From Streptomyces sp. CB02009 (GTDB lineage: Bacteria > Actinomycetota > Actinomycetes > Streptomycetales > Streptomycetaceae), in the NCBI RefSeq assembly GCF_001905825.1, contig NZ_LIVV01000004.1:495687-559686 (forward strand): 64,000 nt of DNA, read 5' to 3'. The notes below the pieces were generated by a model. The model searched no databases. It saw nothing but the letters and a program-made list of their open reading frames with translations, and was not told the DNA's origin. A program made the position numbers and the translations under genes. Below are positions 1-8,823 of the stretch, one piece after another; position 1 is the stretch's first letter, and each line of letters begins with the position of its first letter.

Positions 1-1317
1 AACATCGCCATGGGCGTCGTCACCGGCATCGTGCAGGAGTTCCAGTTCGGCATGAACTGGTCCGACTACTCGCGCTTCGTCGGCGACATCTTCGGTGCGC
101 CGCTCGCGTTCGAGGCGCTCATCGCCTTCTTCTTCGAGTCGACCTTCATCGGTCTGTGGATCTTCGGCTGGGACAAGCTCCCCAAGCGGATCCACCTCGC
201 CTGCATCTGGATGGTGTCGATCGGCACGATCCTCTCCGCGTACTTCATCCTCGCGGCCAACTCCTGGATGCAGCACCCGGTGGGCTACCGGATCAACGAG
301 GAGCGGGGCCGGGCCGAGCTCACCGACTTCTGGCAGGTGCTCACCCAGAACACCGCGCTCACCCAGTTCTTCCACACCATGACGGCGGCCTTCCTGGTCG
401 GCGGCGCGTTCATGGTCGGCATCGCCGCCTTCCACCTGGCGCGCAAGAAGCACATCCCGGTGATGCGGACCTCGCTGCGGCTCGGCCTGATCACCCTGAT
501 CATCGCCGGCCTGGGCACCGCCATCAGCGGTGACCTGCTCGGCAAGGTCATGTTCAAGCAGCAGCCGATGAAGATGGCCGCCGCCGAGGCGCTCTGGGAC
601 GGCGAAGCGCCCGCGCCGTTCTCGATCTTCGCGTACGGCGATGTCGACAAGGGCCACAACAAGGTGGCCATAGAGATCCCGGGCCTGCTGTCGTTCCTGG
701 CGAACGACGACTTCAGCTCGTACGTCCCGGGCATCAACGACATCAACAAGGCCGAGCAGGAGAAGTTCGGCCCCGGCGACTACCGGCCCAACATCCCCGT
801 CGCCTACTGGGGCTTCCGCTGGATGATCGGCTTCGGCATGGCCTCGCTGACCATCGGGATGATCGGCCTCTGGCTGACCCGCAAGAAGTTCATGCTGGCT
901 CCGGGGCTGCGGACCGGTGAGGACGAAGTGCCGAACCTGGTCCTGTTCAAGCGGAAGGCGCTCAGCCCCCGCCTGGGCAAGTGGTACTGGATCGTCGCCC
1001 TCTGGACCATGGCGTTCCCGCTGATCGCCAACTCCTGGGGCTGGATCTTCACCGAGATGGGCCGTCAGCCCTGGGTCGTCTACGGAGTGCTGCGCACCCG
1101 GGACGCGGTCTCCCCCGGGACCACCACGGCCGAGGTCCTCACCTCGATGATCGTCTTCACCGCGCTCTACGCCGTGCTCGCCGTGATCGAGGTCAAGCTC
1201 CTCGTGAAGTACATCAAGGCCGGCCCTCCGGAGCTCACCGAGGACGACCTCAACCCGCCCACCAAGATCGGCGGGGACTCTCGTGACCCCGACCGCCCCA
1301 TGGCCTTCTCGTACTGA
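1..1317 (+). CDS. cydA: cytochrome bd quinol oxidase subunit I (5'-truncated by window edge)
   Basis: Integral-membrane subunit of the cytochrome bd terminal oxidase, which oxidises quinol and reduces O2 to water at high oxygen affinity. The frame is open from base 1, so the first visible Met (base 10) is internal. From the usual family length of about 470-500 aa, roughly 60-70 N-terminal residues lie outside the window. Several hydrophobic helices are visible, together with the family signature GRQPWVVYG (about bases 1060-1090) and a short Q-loop region between bases 560 and 800. The gene ends at TGA 1315-1317, 18 bases before cydB, so they are co-transcribed. In Streptomyces this operon is known to be controlled by the redox repressor Rex, but the promoter is outside the window. 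Confidence 0.96.
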   Translation, partial: NIAMGVVTGIVQEFQFGMNWSDYSRFVGDIFGAPLAFEALIAFFFESTFIGLWIFGWDKLPKRIHLACIWMVSIGTILSAYFILAANSWMQHPVGYRINEERGRAELTDFWQVLTQNTALTQFFHTMTAAFLVGGAFMVGIAAFHLARKKHIPVMRTSLRLGLITLIIAGLGTAISGDLLGKVMFKQQPMKMAAAEALWDGEAPAPFSIFAYGDVDKGHNKVAIEIPGLLSFLANDDFSSYVPGINDINKAEQEKFGPGDYRPNIPVAYWGFRWMIGFGMASLTIGMIGLWLTRKKFMLAPGLRTGEDEVPNLVLFKRKALSPRLGKWYWIVALWTMAFPLIANSWGWIFTEMGRQPWVVYGVLRTRDAVSPGTTTAEVLTSMIVFTALYAVLAVIEVKLLVKYIKAGPPELTEDDLNPPTKIGGDSRDPDRPMAFSY

Positions 1318-1335
1318 GGCTCAGGAGATCGAGGC

Positions 1336-2337
1336 ATGGAACTCCACGACGTCTGGTTCGTACTCATCGCCGTCCTCTGGATCGGCTACTTCTTCCTGGA
1401 GGGCTTCGACTTCGGGGTCGGGATCCTCACCAAACTGCTCGCCCGCGACCGGCCCGAGAAGCGGGTCCTCATCAACACCATCGGACCCGTCTGGGACGGC
1501 AACGAGGTGTGGCTGCTCACGGCCGGCGGTGCGACCTTCGCCGCGTTTCCCGAGTGGTACGCGACGCTGTTCTCCGGCTTCTACCTGCCCCTGCTGATCA
1601 TCCTGGTCTGCCTGATCATCCGCGGGGTCGCGTTCGAGTACCGGGCGAAGCGGCCCGAGGAGGACTGGCAGCGCAACTGGGAGCAGGCCATCTTCTGGAC
1701 CTCGCTGATCCCCGCGTTCCTCTGGGGTGTGGCCTTCGCCAACATCGTCCGGGGCGTGAAGATCGACGCGGACATGGAGTTCGTCGGGAGCTTCTGGGAG
1801 CTGCTCAACCCGTACGCGCTCCTCGGCGGCCTGGTCACCCTGACGCTCTTCACCTTCCACGGCGCGGTCTTCGTCTCGCTCAAGACGGTCGGCGACATCC
1901 GGGTCCGGGCGCGGGCGCTCGCGCTCAAGCTGGGCCTGGTCACGGCGGTGGCCGCGCTCGTCTTCCTGATCTGGACCCAGCTCGACACCGGGGACAGCTG
2001 GAGCCTCGCGGCGATGCTGATCGCCGTGGTGTCCCTGGTCGGAGCGATCCTCGCGATCAAGGTGGGCCGCGAGGGCTGGTCGTTCGCGCTCTCGGGCGTC
2101 ACCATCACCGCGGCCGTGGCGATGCTGTTCCTCGCGCTCTTCCCGGACGTCATGCCGTCTTCGCTCAACCCCGAGTGGAGCCTTACCGTGACGAACGCGT
2201 CGTCGAGCCCCTACACGCTCAAGATCATGACGTGGTGCGCGGCGATCGCGACCCCGCTGGTGCTGCTCTACCAGAGCTGGACCTACTGGGTGTTCCGCAA
2301 GCGGATCGGTACGCAGCACATCGCCGGGACCCACTAG
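1336..2337 (+). CDS. cydB: cytochrome bd quinol oxidase subunit II
   Basis: Second core subunit of cytochrome bd oxidase, a 333-aa membrane protein with about eight hydrophobic helices that pairs with CydA. The N-terminus has the typical opening of an outside helix followed by EGFDFGVG, and GPVWDGNEVWLL follows around residue 50; both are family hallmarks. The start ATG has the upstream sequence CAGGAGATCGAGGC, giving a GGAG ribosome-binding site. It sits between cydA (18-base gap) and cydDC (19-base gap), as expected for a cydABDC operon in actinobacteria. Length is close to the family norm (about 330-380 aa). Nothing looks broken. Confidence 0.97.
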   Translation: MELHDVWFVLIAVLWIGYFFLEGFDFGVGILTKLLARDRPEKRVLINTIGPVWDGNEVWLLTAGGATFAAFPEWYATLFSGFYLPLLIILVCLIIRGVAFEYRAKRPEEDWQRNWEQAIFWTSLIPAFLWGVAFANIVRGVKIDADMEFVGSFWELLNPYALLGGLVTLTLFTFHGAVFVSLKTVGDIRVRARALALKLGLVTAVAALVFLIWTQLDTGDSWSLAAMLIAVVSLVGAILAIKVGREGWSFALSGVTITAAVAMLFLALFPDVMPSSLNPEWSLTVTNASSSPYTLKIMTWCAAIATPLVLLYQSWTYWVFRKRIGTQHIAGTH

Positions 2338-2356
2338 CCGGCCCTCTCCAGGGAGC

Positions 2357-5300
2357 ATGTTTCACGTGAAACCGATCGATCCGCGCCTCCTCCGGTACGC
2401 CAGGGCCACCCGCGTCTTCCTGATCGCGGTGGTCGCGCTCGGCCTCGTCGGGGCGGCGCTGGTCATCGCCCAGGCGATGCTCATCGCCGAGATCGTGGTG
2501 GGGTCCTTCCGGAAGGGCCAGTCGGTTTCCGCCCTGACCACGCCCCTGCTGCTGCTCGCGGGCATCGCGGCGGCACGGGGGCTGGTCTCCTGGCTGACCG
2601 AGCTCGCCGCGCACCGGGCGAGCGCGGCGGTCAAGTCCGAACTGCGCGGCCGGCTCCTCGACCGTGCGGCCGCGCTCGGTCCGGGCTGGCTCAGCGGCCA
2701 GAAGGCAGGCTCGCTGATCGCCCTCGCCACCCGCGGTGTGGACGCCCTGGACGACTACTTCGCCCGCTATCTGCCGCAGCTCGGGCTCGCGGTCGTCGTG
2801 CCCGTGGCGGTGCTGGCCCGGATCGTCACCGAGGACTGGGTCTCGGCGGCGATCATCGTCGTCACCCTGCCGCTCATCCCGGTCTTCATGATCCTCATCG
2901 GCTGGTACACCCAGGCCCGGATGGACCGGCAGTGGAAGCTGCTCTCCCGGCTCTCCGGACACTTCCTGGACGTGGTGGCCGGGCTTCCCACCCTCAAGAT
3001 CTTCGGCCGGGCGAAGGCCCAGGCCGAGTCGATCCGCGCGATCACCTCGGAGTACCGCCGGGCGACCATGCGCACGCTGCGGATCGCCTTCCTCTCCTCC
3101 TTCGCCCTGGAACTCCTGGCGACCCTCTCGGTCGCGCTCGTCGCCGTGACCATCGGCATGCGCCTCGTCCACGGCGAGCTCGATCTGTACACCGGGCTCG
3201 TCATCCTGATCCTGGCGCCCGAGGCCTATCTGCCGCTGCGGCAGGTCGGCGCGCAGTTCCACGCGGCGGCGGAGGGGCTCGCGGCGGCGGAGGAGATCTT
3301 CGACGTCCTGGAGGAGCCGGTACGGGACGGCGCCGGCAGCGAGGTCCCGGAGTCCGTACGCCTGGAGCTGGAGGGCGTGACGGTACGTCACGCCGGGCGC
3401 GCCGAGCCCTCGCTGGACGCGATGTCCCTGACGGTCGAGCCCGGGGAGACGGTGGCCCTGGTCGGGCCGAGCGGGGCCGGGAAGTCGACGCTGCTCGATG
3501 TCGTCCTCGGGTTCGCCGCGCCGCAGGAGAGCGGTTCCGTACGGGTCGGGGGCCGGCCGTTCGCCGCGCTGGACCTGGAGGCCTGGCGGTCGCGGATCGC
3601 CTGGGTGCCGCAGCGGCCGTACCTCTTCGCGGGGACGATCGCCGAGAACGTACGGCTCGCCCGCCCGGACGCCTCGGACGAGGCCGTGCGGGAGGCGCTG
3701 CGGGACGCCGGGGCGGACGGGTTCGTCTCGGGGCTGCCGCAGGGGCTCGACACCCCGCTCGGTGAGGACGGGGCCGGACTCTCCGCGGGCCAGCGGCAGC
3801 GGCTCGCGCTGGCCCGGGGCTTCCTCGCCGACCGGCCGGTGCTGCTGCTCGACGAGCCGACGGCCGCGCTGGACGGCGAGACGGAGGCGGGGGTCGTCGA
3901 CGCGGTGCGGCGGCTGGCGGCGGGACGGACGGTGCTGCTGGTGGCACACCGGCCGGCGCTGCTCGCGGTCGCGGACCGGGTGGTGCAGGTCGGCACGGCC
4001 CCGTCGGGCGAGGGTGCCGGTGGTGGCCCCGGTGCCGGTGGCGCGGCTGTGGAGGGCTCGGACCCTGGTCGTACGGATGCGGGGGCGGGCGCGGAGCCCG
4101 AGAGCGGCGCCGCTGCGGGGTCGTGCCCGCCGGATCCGACCGAGGCGGAGCCCCTGCCCACCACGCGTCCGGCAGCCGTTCTCGCACGGGTGCGGGACAT
4201 GGCCGGAGAGCTCAAGGGGCGGATGGGGCTCGCCCTGCTGCTCGGGAGCCTGGCGCTCGGGTCCGCCGTGGGGCTCATGGCCGTCTCCGGATGGCTCATC
4301 TCCCGTGCCTCCGAACAGCCCCCCGTGCTCTATCTGATGACGGCCGTCACCGCCACGCGCGCGTTCGGCATCGGGCGGGCCGTCTTCCGGTACGCCGAGC
4401 GGCTCGTCTCGCACGACGCCGTCCTCCGGATGCTCGCCGAGCTCCGGGTCTCCGTCTACCGGCGCCTGGAGCGGATCGCCCCCGCCGGTCTGCGCCGCAC
4501 CCGCCGTGGGGACCTGCTCTCCCGGCTCGTCCAGGACGTCGACGCGCTCCAGGACTACTGGCTCCGCTGGCTGCTCCCGGCGGGCGCCGCGCTCGTCGTG
4601 GGCGTCGCCTCCGCCGGGTTCACCGCCTGGCTGCTGCCCGAGGCAGGTGCCGTCCTCGCCGTGGGCCTGCTCGTCGCGGGGGTCCTCGTGCCGGCGGTCA
4701 GCGGGGCGCTCGCCCGCCGCGCCGAACGGCGGCTCGCCCCCGCGCGCGGCGCGCTGGCGACCGCCGTGGCCGATCTGCTGCGCGGCTGCGCCGAACTGAC
4801 CGTCGCCGGCGCCCTGCGCGACCGGATCGAACGGACGCGGGCCGCCGACCGCACGCTCACCGGCATCGCCTCCCGGCAGGCCGCCGCCGCCGCGCTCGGC
4901 GCCGGACTCTCCGCCCTGGTCTGCGGCCTGACGGTCGCGGCCGCCGCGGTCGTCGGCGTCCGGGCCGTGGCGGACGGACGGCTCGACGGCGTGGCCCTCG
5001 CCGTGGTCGTCCTCACGCCGCTCGCCGCCTTCGAGGCCGTCACCGGGCTGCCGCTCGCCGTCCAGTACCGGCAGCGCGTCAAGCACAGCGCCGAGCGGGT
5101 CTTCGAGGTGCTCGACGCCCCCGTCCCCGTACACGAGCCGGCCCGGCCCGAGACTCCCCCGGCGAGCCCGTTCCCGCTGGAACTGTCCGGGCTCGCCGCC
5201 CGGCACGCCGGGCAGGACCGGGAGGCGCTGGCCGGCTTCCGGCTCACCCTGGAGGCCGGACGCCGGGTCGCCGTCGTCGGCGCCTCGGGCTCCGGCAAGA

Positions 5301-5971
5301 CCACGCTCGCCCAGGTGCTGCTGCGCTTCCTGGACGTGGAGGCCGGCATGTACCGGCTGGGCGGGGTGCCCGCCTGGGAGCTCGACGGCGACGCCGTACG
5401 GCGGCTCGTCGGCCTCTGCGCCCAGGACGCCCACCTCTTCGACAGCTCCGTCCGCGAGAACCTGCGGCTCGCCCGGACCGGGGCGAGCGACGAGGAGCTG
5501 CGCGAGGCGCTGCGCCGGGCCCGGCTGCTCGACTGGGTCGACGGACTCCCGGAAGGACTCGACACCCTCGTGGGCGAGCACGGCTCCCGGCTGTCCGGCG
5601 GCCAGCGGCAGCGCCTGGCGCTCGCCCGCGCACTCCTCGCCGACTTCCCCGTCCTCGTCCTCGACGAGCCGGCCGAGCACCTGGACCTGGCCACCGCCGA
5701 CGCCCTCACCGACGATCTGCTCCGCGCCACCGAAGGCCGGACGACCGTCCTCATCACCCACCGGCTGCACGGACTCGACGCGGTCGACGAGGTACTCGTC
5801 CTGGACGAGGGCCGGACCGTGCAGCGCGGCCCGTACGCGGAGCTCGCAGAGGCGGACGGACCGCTGCGCCGGATGCTGGAACACGAGCGGGAGACCGACC
5901 TGCTGGCCGTCGGCGCGGGTGTCGGCGCGGCCTCCGGGAGCGACCGGGGGCCGCTCGGGCCACGACCGTAG
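2357..5971 (+). CDS. cydDC: fused CydD-CydC ABC transporter for cytochrome bd assembly
   Basis: A 1204-aa heterodimeric-type ABC exporter in one chain. In E. coli the separate CydD and CydC export thiols (cysteine, glutathione) and are needed for heme-bd assembly. Half 1 has a transmembrane region (about residues 15-300) and an ATPase with Walker A GPSGAGKST near 371, LSAGQRQR near 475 and Walker B VLLLDEPT near 495. A Gly/Ala-rich linker spans about 555-605. Half 2 has a second membrane region (about 615-900), Walker A GASGSGKTT near 975, LSGGQRQR near 1079 and VLVLDEP near 1100. The fusion is normal for actinobacteria. The start ATG overlaps a perfect parS core (2359-2372), so residues 2-6 (FHVKP) are encoded by a ParB site. 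GGGAG lies almost against the ATG, an unusually short spacing. Confidence 0.95.
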   Translation: MFHVKPIDPRLLRYARATRVFLIAVVALGLVGAALVIAQAMLIAEIVVGSFRKGQSVSALTTPLLLLAGIAAARGLVSWLTELAAHRASAAVKSELRGRLLDRAAALGPGWLSGQKAGSLIALATRGVDALDDYFARYLPQLGLAVVVPVAVLARIVTEDWVSAAIIVVTLPLIPVFMILIGWYTQARMDRQWKLLSRLSGHFLDVVAGLPTLKIFGRAKAQAESIRAITSEYRRATMRTLRIAFLSSFALELLATLSVALVAVTIGMRLVHGELDLYTGLVILILAPEAYLPLRQVGAQFHAAAEGLAAAEEIFDVLEEPVRDGAGSEVPESVRLELEGVTVRHAGRAEPSLDAMSLTVEPGETVALVGPSGAGKSTLLDVVLGFAAPQESGSVRVGGRPFAALDLEAWRSRIAWVPQRPYLFAGTIAENVRLARPDASDEAVREALRDAGADGFVSGLPQGLDTPLGEDGAGLSAGQRQRLALARGFLADRPVLLLDEPTAALDGETEAGVVDAVRRLAAGRTVLLVAHRPALLAVADRVVQVGTAPSGEGAGGGPGAGGAAVEGSDPGRTDAGAGAEPESGAAAGSCPPDPTEAEPLPTTRPAAVLARVRDMAGELKGRMGLALLLGSLALGSAVGLMAVSGWLISRASEQPPVLYLMTAVTATRAFGIGRAVFRYAERLVSHDAVLRMLAELRVSVYRRLERIAPAGLRRTRRGDLLSRLVQDVDALQDYWLRWLLPAGAALVVGVASAGFTAWLLPEAGAVLAVGLLVAGVLVPAVSGALARRAERRLAPARGALATAVADLLRGCAELTVAGALRDRIERTRAADRTLTGIASRQAAAAALGAGLSALVCGLTVAAAAVVGVRAVADGRLDGVALAVVVLTPLAAFEAVTGLPLAVQYRQRVKHSAERVFEVLDAPVPVHEPARPETPPASPFPLELSGLAARHAGQDREALAGFRLTLEAGRRVAVVGASGSGKTTLAQVLLRFLDVEAGMYRLGGVPAWELDGDAVRRLVGLCAQDAHLFDSSVRENLRLARTGASDEELREALRRARLLDWVDGLPEGLDTLVGEHGSRLSGGQRQRLALARALLADFPVLVLDEPAEHLDLATADALTDDLLRATEGRTTVLITHRLHGLDAVDEVLVLDEGRTVQRGPYAELAEADGPLRRMLEHERETDLLAVGAGVGAASGSDRGPLGPRP
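2358..2373. promoter_or_regulatory. parS site (ParB binding), inside cydDC start
   Basis: The 16 bases TGTTTCACGTGAAACC contain the perfect 14-base palindrome GTTTCACGTGAAAC, the known parS core of Bacillus and Streptomyces. Only the last base departs from the symmetric 16-mer. It begins at the second base of the cydDC start codon. In Streptomyces, parS sites cluster around oriC, and ParB loading there supports chromosome segregation during sporulation. Assignment rests on motif identity; ParB binding here is inferred. Confidence 0.88.
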
Positions 5972-6003
5972 GCACCGGCTGACTTTTCTCGCCAAATAGG
6001 ACT

Positions 6004-6009
6004 TACTAG
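6004..6009 (+). promoter_or_regulatory. candidate -10 element, possibly leaderless start of the histidine kinase gene
   Basis: TACTAG lies 10 bases before the ATG at 6020, in an AT-richer stretch (5983-6009) between cydDC and the kinase gene. No purine-rich ribosome-binding site precedes that ATG. This spacing fits the leaderless transcripts common in Streptomyces. No convincing -35 was found (CTGACT at 5979-5984 would give a 19-base spacer). Weak call. Confidence 0.3.
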
Positions 6010-6019
6010 GCTCAAGCCC

Positions 6020-7732
6020 ATGACCGCCGCAGCGTCCGACGCCTCGGACCCCCTGGAAGCCGCCACCCAGGCCACCCGCAGCCTCCAGGGGCTGTCCACG
6101 GAGCTCACCGCCCGCGTGCCGCAGCTCCTGGAAGCCATGCGCTCGGTGGGCACCGGGCTCGAACTCCACTCCACCCTCGACCGCATCTGCGAGACCGCCG
6201 CCGAACTCGCCGACGCCCGCTACGCCGCCATCGGCGTCGTCGACGAGGAGGGCAAGGGCCTGTCGGACTTCGTCACCTTCGGCGTCGACGAGGAGGTGGC
6301 CCGCCGCATCGGACACCGCCCCGACGGCCACGCGGGGCTGCTCGGCGCGCTCATCCGAGACCCCCGGACGATCCGCCTCGCCGACCTCTCCGCCGATCCG
6401 CGCTCCGCGGGCTTCCCTCCCGGACACCCGCCGATGCGGACCTTCCTCGGTGTCCCCATCCGGGTGCAGGGCGAGATCTTCGGCAACCTGTACCTCGCGG
6501 AGAAGAACGGCGGCGGCGAGTTCAACGACGACGACGTCCACATGGTCCGGGTGCTCGCCACCGAGGCGGGCATCGCCATCGGCAACGCCCGCCTGTACGA
6601 GGCAGCCCGCCAGCGCGAACGGTGGATCGACGGTTCCGTGGCCGTCACCACCGCGCTGCTCTCCGGCGGGGACGCGGACGACGCCCTCACGGTCGTCGCC
6701 GAGCAGGCCCGCCGTCTCGCCGACGCCGACGCAGGGATCGTGATGCTGCCGTCCGAGGACGGCGGCCTGGAGATCGTCGCCGTCTCCTCGCCCCGGCCCA
6801 CGAAGTCGCTGGGCGTGGTGATCCCGCCCGAGAGCGCCGTGGTGCGGCGGCTCCTGGACGGCGAGGCGGTCTTCGTGTCGGACGCCTCGACCGACCCGCG
6901 CATGATCAGCCGGCTGACCTCCGCGTACGGCCCCAGCATGATGCTGCCGCTGCAGAGCGGCGGGCGGGTGCTCGGCGCGCTCGCCACCCCCCGGGTGCGG
7001 GGCGGGCGCCAGTTCACCGAGACGGAGCGGACGCTCGCCACCCAGTTCGCCTCGCAGGCGGCGCTGGCCCTGATGATGGCCGACGCGCAGCGGGACCGGG
7101 AGCGCCTCGCCGTGTACGAGGACCGCGACCGGATCGCCCGCGACCTGCACGACCTCGTCATCCAGCGGCTCTTCGCCACCGGCATGATGCTGGAGAGCGC
7201 CCAGCGGCGGTCGGTCGTGCCGGCCGTTCAAGAGGGCGTGGGCAAGGCCGTCGACGAACTGGACGTGACGATCCAGGAGATCCGTACGGCGATCTTCGCG
7301 CTCCAGCAGGGTCCCGCGGAGGCTCCGTCGGGGCTGCGCACCCGGGTCCTGCGGGAGATCAACATGGCGGCCGTGCCGCTGGGCTTCAAGCCCGCGCACC
7401 GCTTCCTCGGCGCGATCGACGCGACGGTCGGCGAGCTCACCGGCAAGAACCTGATCGCCGCCCTGCGCGAGGCGCTGTCCAACGCCTTCCGGCACGCGGA
7501 GGCGAGCCGGATCGAGGTGGTCGTCGACGCCGGCGTCACCCTGCCGGACGGCTCCGCCGGGGTACGGCTTGAGGTCGCCGACGACGGCATCGGCATCCCG
7601 CAGGGCGGGCGGCGCAGCGGTCTGCGCAACCTGGCGCGCCGGGCCGAGTCGCTGGGCGGCGCGAGCTGGTGCGGGCCGGGCATCGGGGAGGGCGGCGGGG
7701 GGACGACGGTGGTGTGGGAGGCGCCGCTGTAG
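6020..7732 (+). CDS. GAF-GAF sensor histidine kinase (DevS/DosS-type architecture)
   Basis: A 570-aa soluble histidine kinase. Two GAF domains occupy about residues 55-200 and 215-360. They are followed by a HisKA_3 dimerisation/phosphoacceptor helix with the motif RDLHDLVIQRLF (phosphoacceptor His about residue 376) and a C-terminal HATPase_c domain (about 470-568) with the N-box AALREALSNAFRHA and the G-box DDGIGI. There are no membrane segments. The layout is that of DosS/DevS heme or redox sensors, but heme binding cannot be seen from sequence alone. No response-regulator gene is adjacent. It begins 48 bases after cydDC, so it may respond to the same oxygen or redox state. There is no clear ribosome-binding site at ATG 6020. 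Confidence 0.92.
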   Translation: MTAAASDASDPLEAATQATRSLQGLSTELTARVPQLLEAMRSVGTGLELHSTLDRICETAAELADARYAAIGVVDEEGKGLSDFVTFGVDEEVARRIGHRPDGHAGLLGALIRDPRTIRLADLSADPRSAGFPPGHPPMRTFLGVPIRVQGEIFGNLYLAEKNGGGEFNDDDVHMVRVLATEAGIAIGNARLYEAARQRERWIDGSVAVTTALLSGGDADDALTVVAEQARRLADADAGIVMLPSEDGGLEIVAVSSPRPTKSLGVVIPPESAVVRRLLDGEAVFVSDASTDPRMISRLTSAYGPSMMLPLQSGGRVLGALATPRVRGGRQFTETERTLATQFASQAALALMMADAQRDRERLAVYEDRDRIARDLHDLVIQRLFATGMMLESAQRRSVVPAVQEGVGKAVDELDVTIQEIRTAIFALQQGPAEAPSGLRTRVLREINMAAVPLGFKPAHRFLGAIDATVGELTGKNLIAALREALSNAFRHAEASRIEVVVDAGVTLPDGSAGVRLEVADDGIGIPQGGRRSGLRNLARRAESLGGASWCGPGIGEGGGGTTVVWEAPL

Positions 7733-7755
7733 GGGGTGCGGCCCCCCGGCGCGGC

Positions 7756-8637
7756 TCAGCCCTGCGGTGTCGTGGTCCCGGCCGCCCGCACCGCTTCGGC
7801 CACGAGCTGTTCGACGACCACGGCCACCCCGTCCTCGTTGTTGCCGACCGTTCGGCCGGAGGCGGCGGCGATCACGTCGGGGTGCGCCTCGCCCATCGCG
7901 TACGAACGGCCCGCCCAGCTCAGCATCTCGATGTCGTTGGGCATGTCGCCGAAGGCCGCGACCTCGTCGGCGGTGATCCCGCGCTCGGCGCAGCACCGGG
8001 CCAGGGTGGACGCCTTGGAGACGCCGAGGCCGCTGATCTCGATGAGCGCGGAGGGTCCCGAGCGGGTGAACGACGCCCGGTCTCCGGCGGCCTCCCTGGC
8101 CACCGCGAGGAAGACGTCGGGGTCGAGGTCCGGGTGCTTGGCGAGCAGCTTCAGGACCGGGGCCGCGGCGCCGGGCGCCTCCTCGAAGAGGAGCTTCTCC
8201 GCGGTGGCGACGGTCGCGCCGGGGTCGAGGTGGAACGGCGGGTAGTGCGGCTCGTAGTGGATGCCGGTGGTGAGCTCGACCGCGAAGGAGGTCCCGGGCG
8301 CGGCGGCGCGCAGGGCCACGACGACGTCCATGGCGGCCTGCCGCTCCAGCGGGCGCACCTCGACGAAGGTGCCTCCGGCGTGGAGGTCGACGACGGCGGC
8401 GCCGTTGGCGCAGATCGCGAGGCCGTGGCCGTGGACGTGGTCGCTGACGACGTCCATCCAGCGGGCCGGGCGGCCGGTGACGAAGAAGACCTCGATCCCG
8501 GCCCGCTCGGCGGCGGCGAGGGCGGCGACCGTGCGCTCGGACAGGGACTTGTCGTCGCGCAGGAGCGTGCCGTCGAGATCGGTGGCGATCAGTCGGACCG
8601 TCGGGGCGGGGGTGCGCGGGGAACGGGGAGTGGTCAC
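7756..8637 (-). CDS. HAD-superfamily phosphatase, Cof-type
   Basis: A 293-aa cytosolic haloacid-dehalogenase phosphatase, probably acting on a sugar phosphate or similar small phosphate ester. Motif I is IATDLDGTLL near the N-terminus (nucleophile Asp in DLDGT), motif II is the TGRP region, and motif IV is AFGDMPNDIEML in the C-terminal third with a Lys-containing KAST stretch before it. A C2-type cap lies between, as in the Cof/YbiV group. The chosen GTG at 8637 gives a protein starting TTPRSPRT just before motif I; the frame stays open far upstream, but that stretch is antisense-like sequence without family similarity. Convergent with the histidine kinase gene. A second paralogue lies at 23983-24789. 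Substrate unknown. Confidence 0.9.
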   Translation of the reverse strand: MTTPRSPRTPAPTVRLIATDLDGTLLRDDKSLSERTVAALAAAERAGIEVFFVTGRPARWMDVVSDHVHGHGLAICANGAAVVDLHAGGTFVEVRPLERQAAMDVVVALRAAAPGTSFAVELTTGIHYEPHYPPFHLDPGATVATAEKLLFEEAPGAAAPVLKLLAKHPDLDPDVFLAVAREAAGDRASFTRSGPSALIEISGLGVSKASTLARCCAERGITADEVAAFGDMPNDIEMLSWAGRSYAMGEAHPDVIAAASGRTVGNNEDGVAVVVEQLVAEAVRAAGTTTPQG

Positions 8638-8732
8638 CGCACCATTCTTCCGCACGAAACGCACGGGCGTGCGGGGAGCCGCACATATGAGTGGCCGGTT
8701 TTCGAGTGGGCGGTACCCCGGCGGCCGGGTGC

Positions 8733-8754
8733 TTACGCCCCGACGTGGCCGTAA
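8733..8754. promoter_or_regulatory. imperfect 22-bp inverted repeat, candidate operator
   Basis: Outer arms TTACG and CGTAA are perfectly inverted, with partial inner symmetry. It lies in the 186-base gap between the divergent HAD gene (start 8637) and DUF6083 gene (start 8824), where promoters for both must be. No regulator is assigned. Confidence 0.3.
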
Positions 8755-8823
8755 ACGTCCGTTCGTTTTCGGGCTGACGGGGAAAATCCCTGAGAGCTGA
8801 TGACGTCTCAAGGGGGGCGGGGC

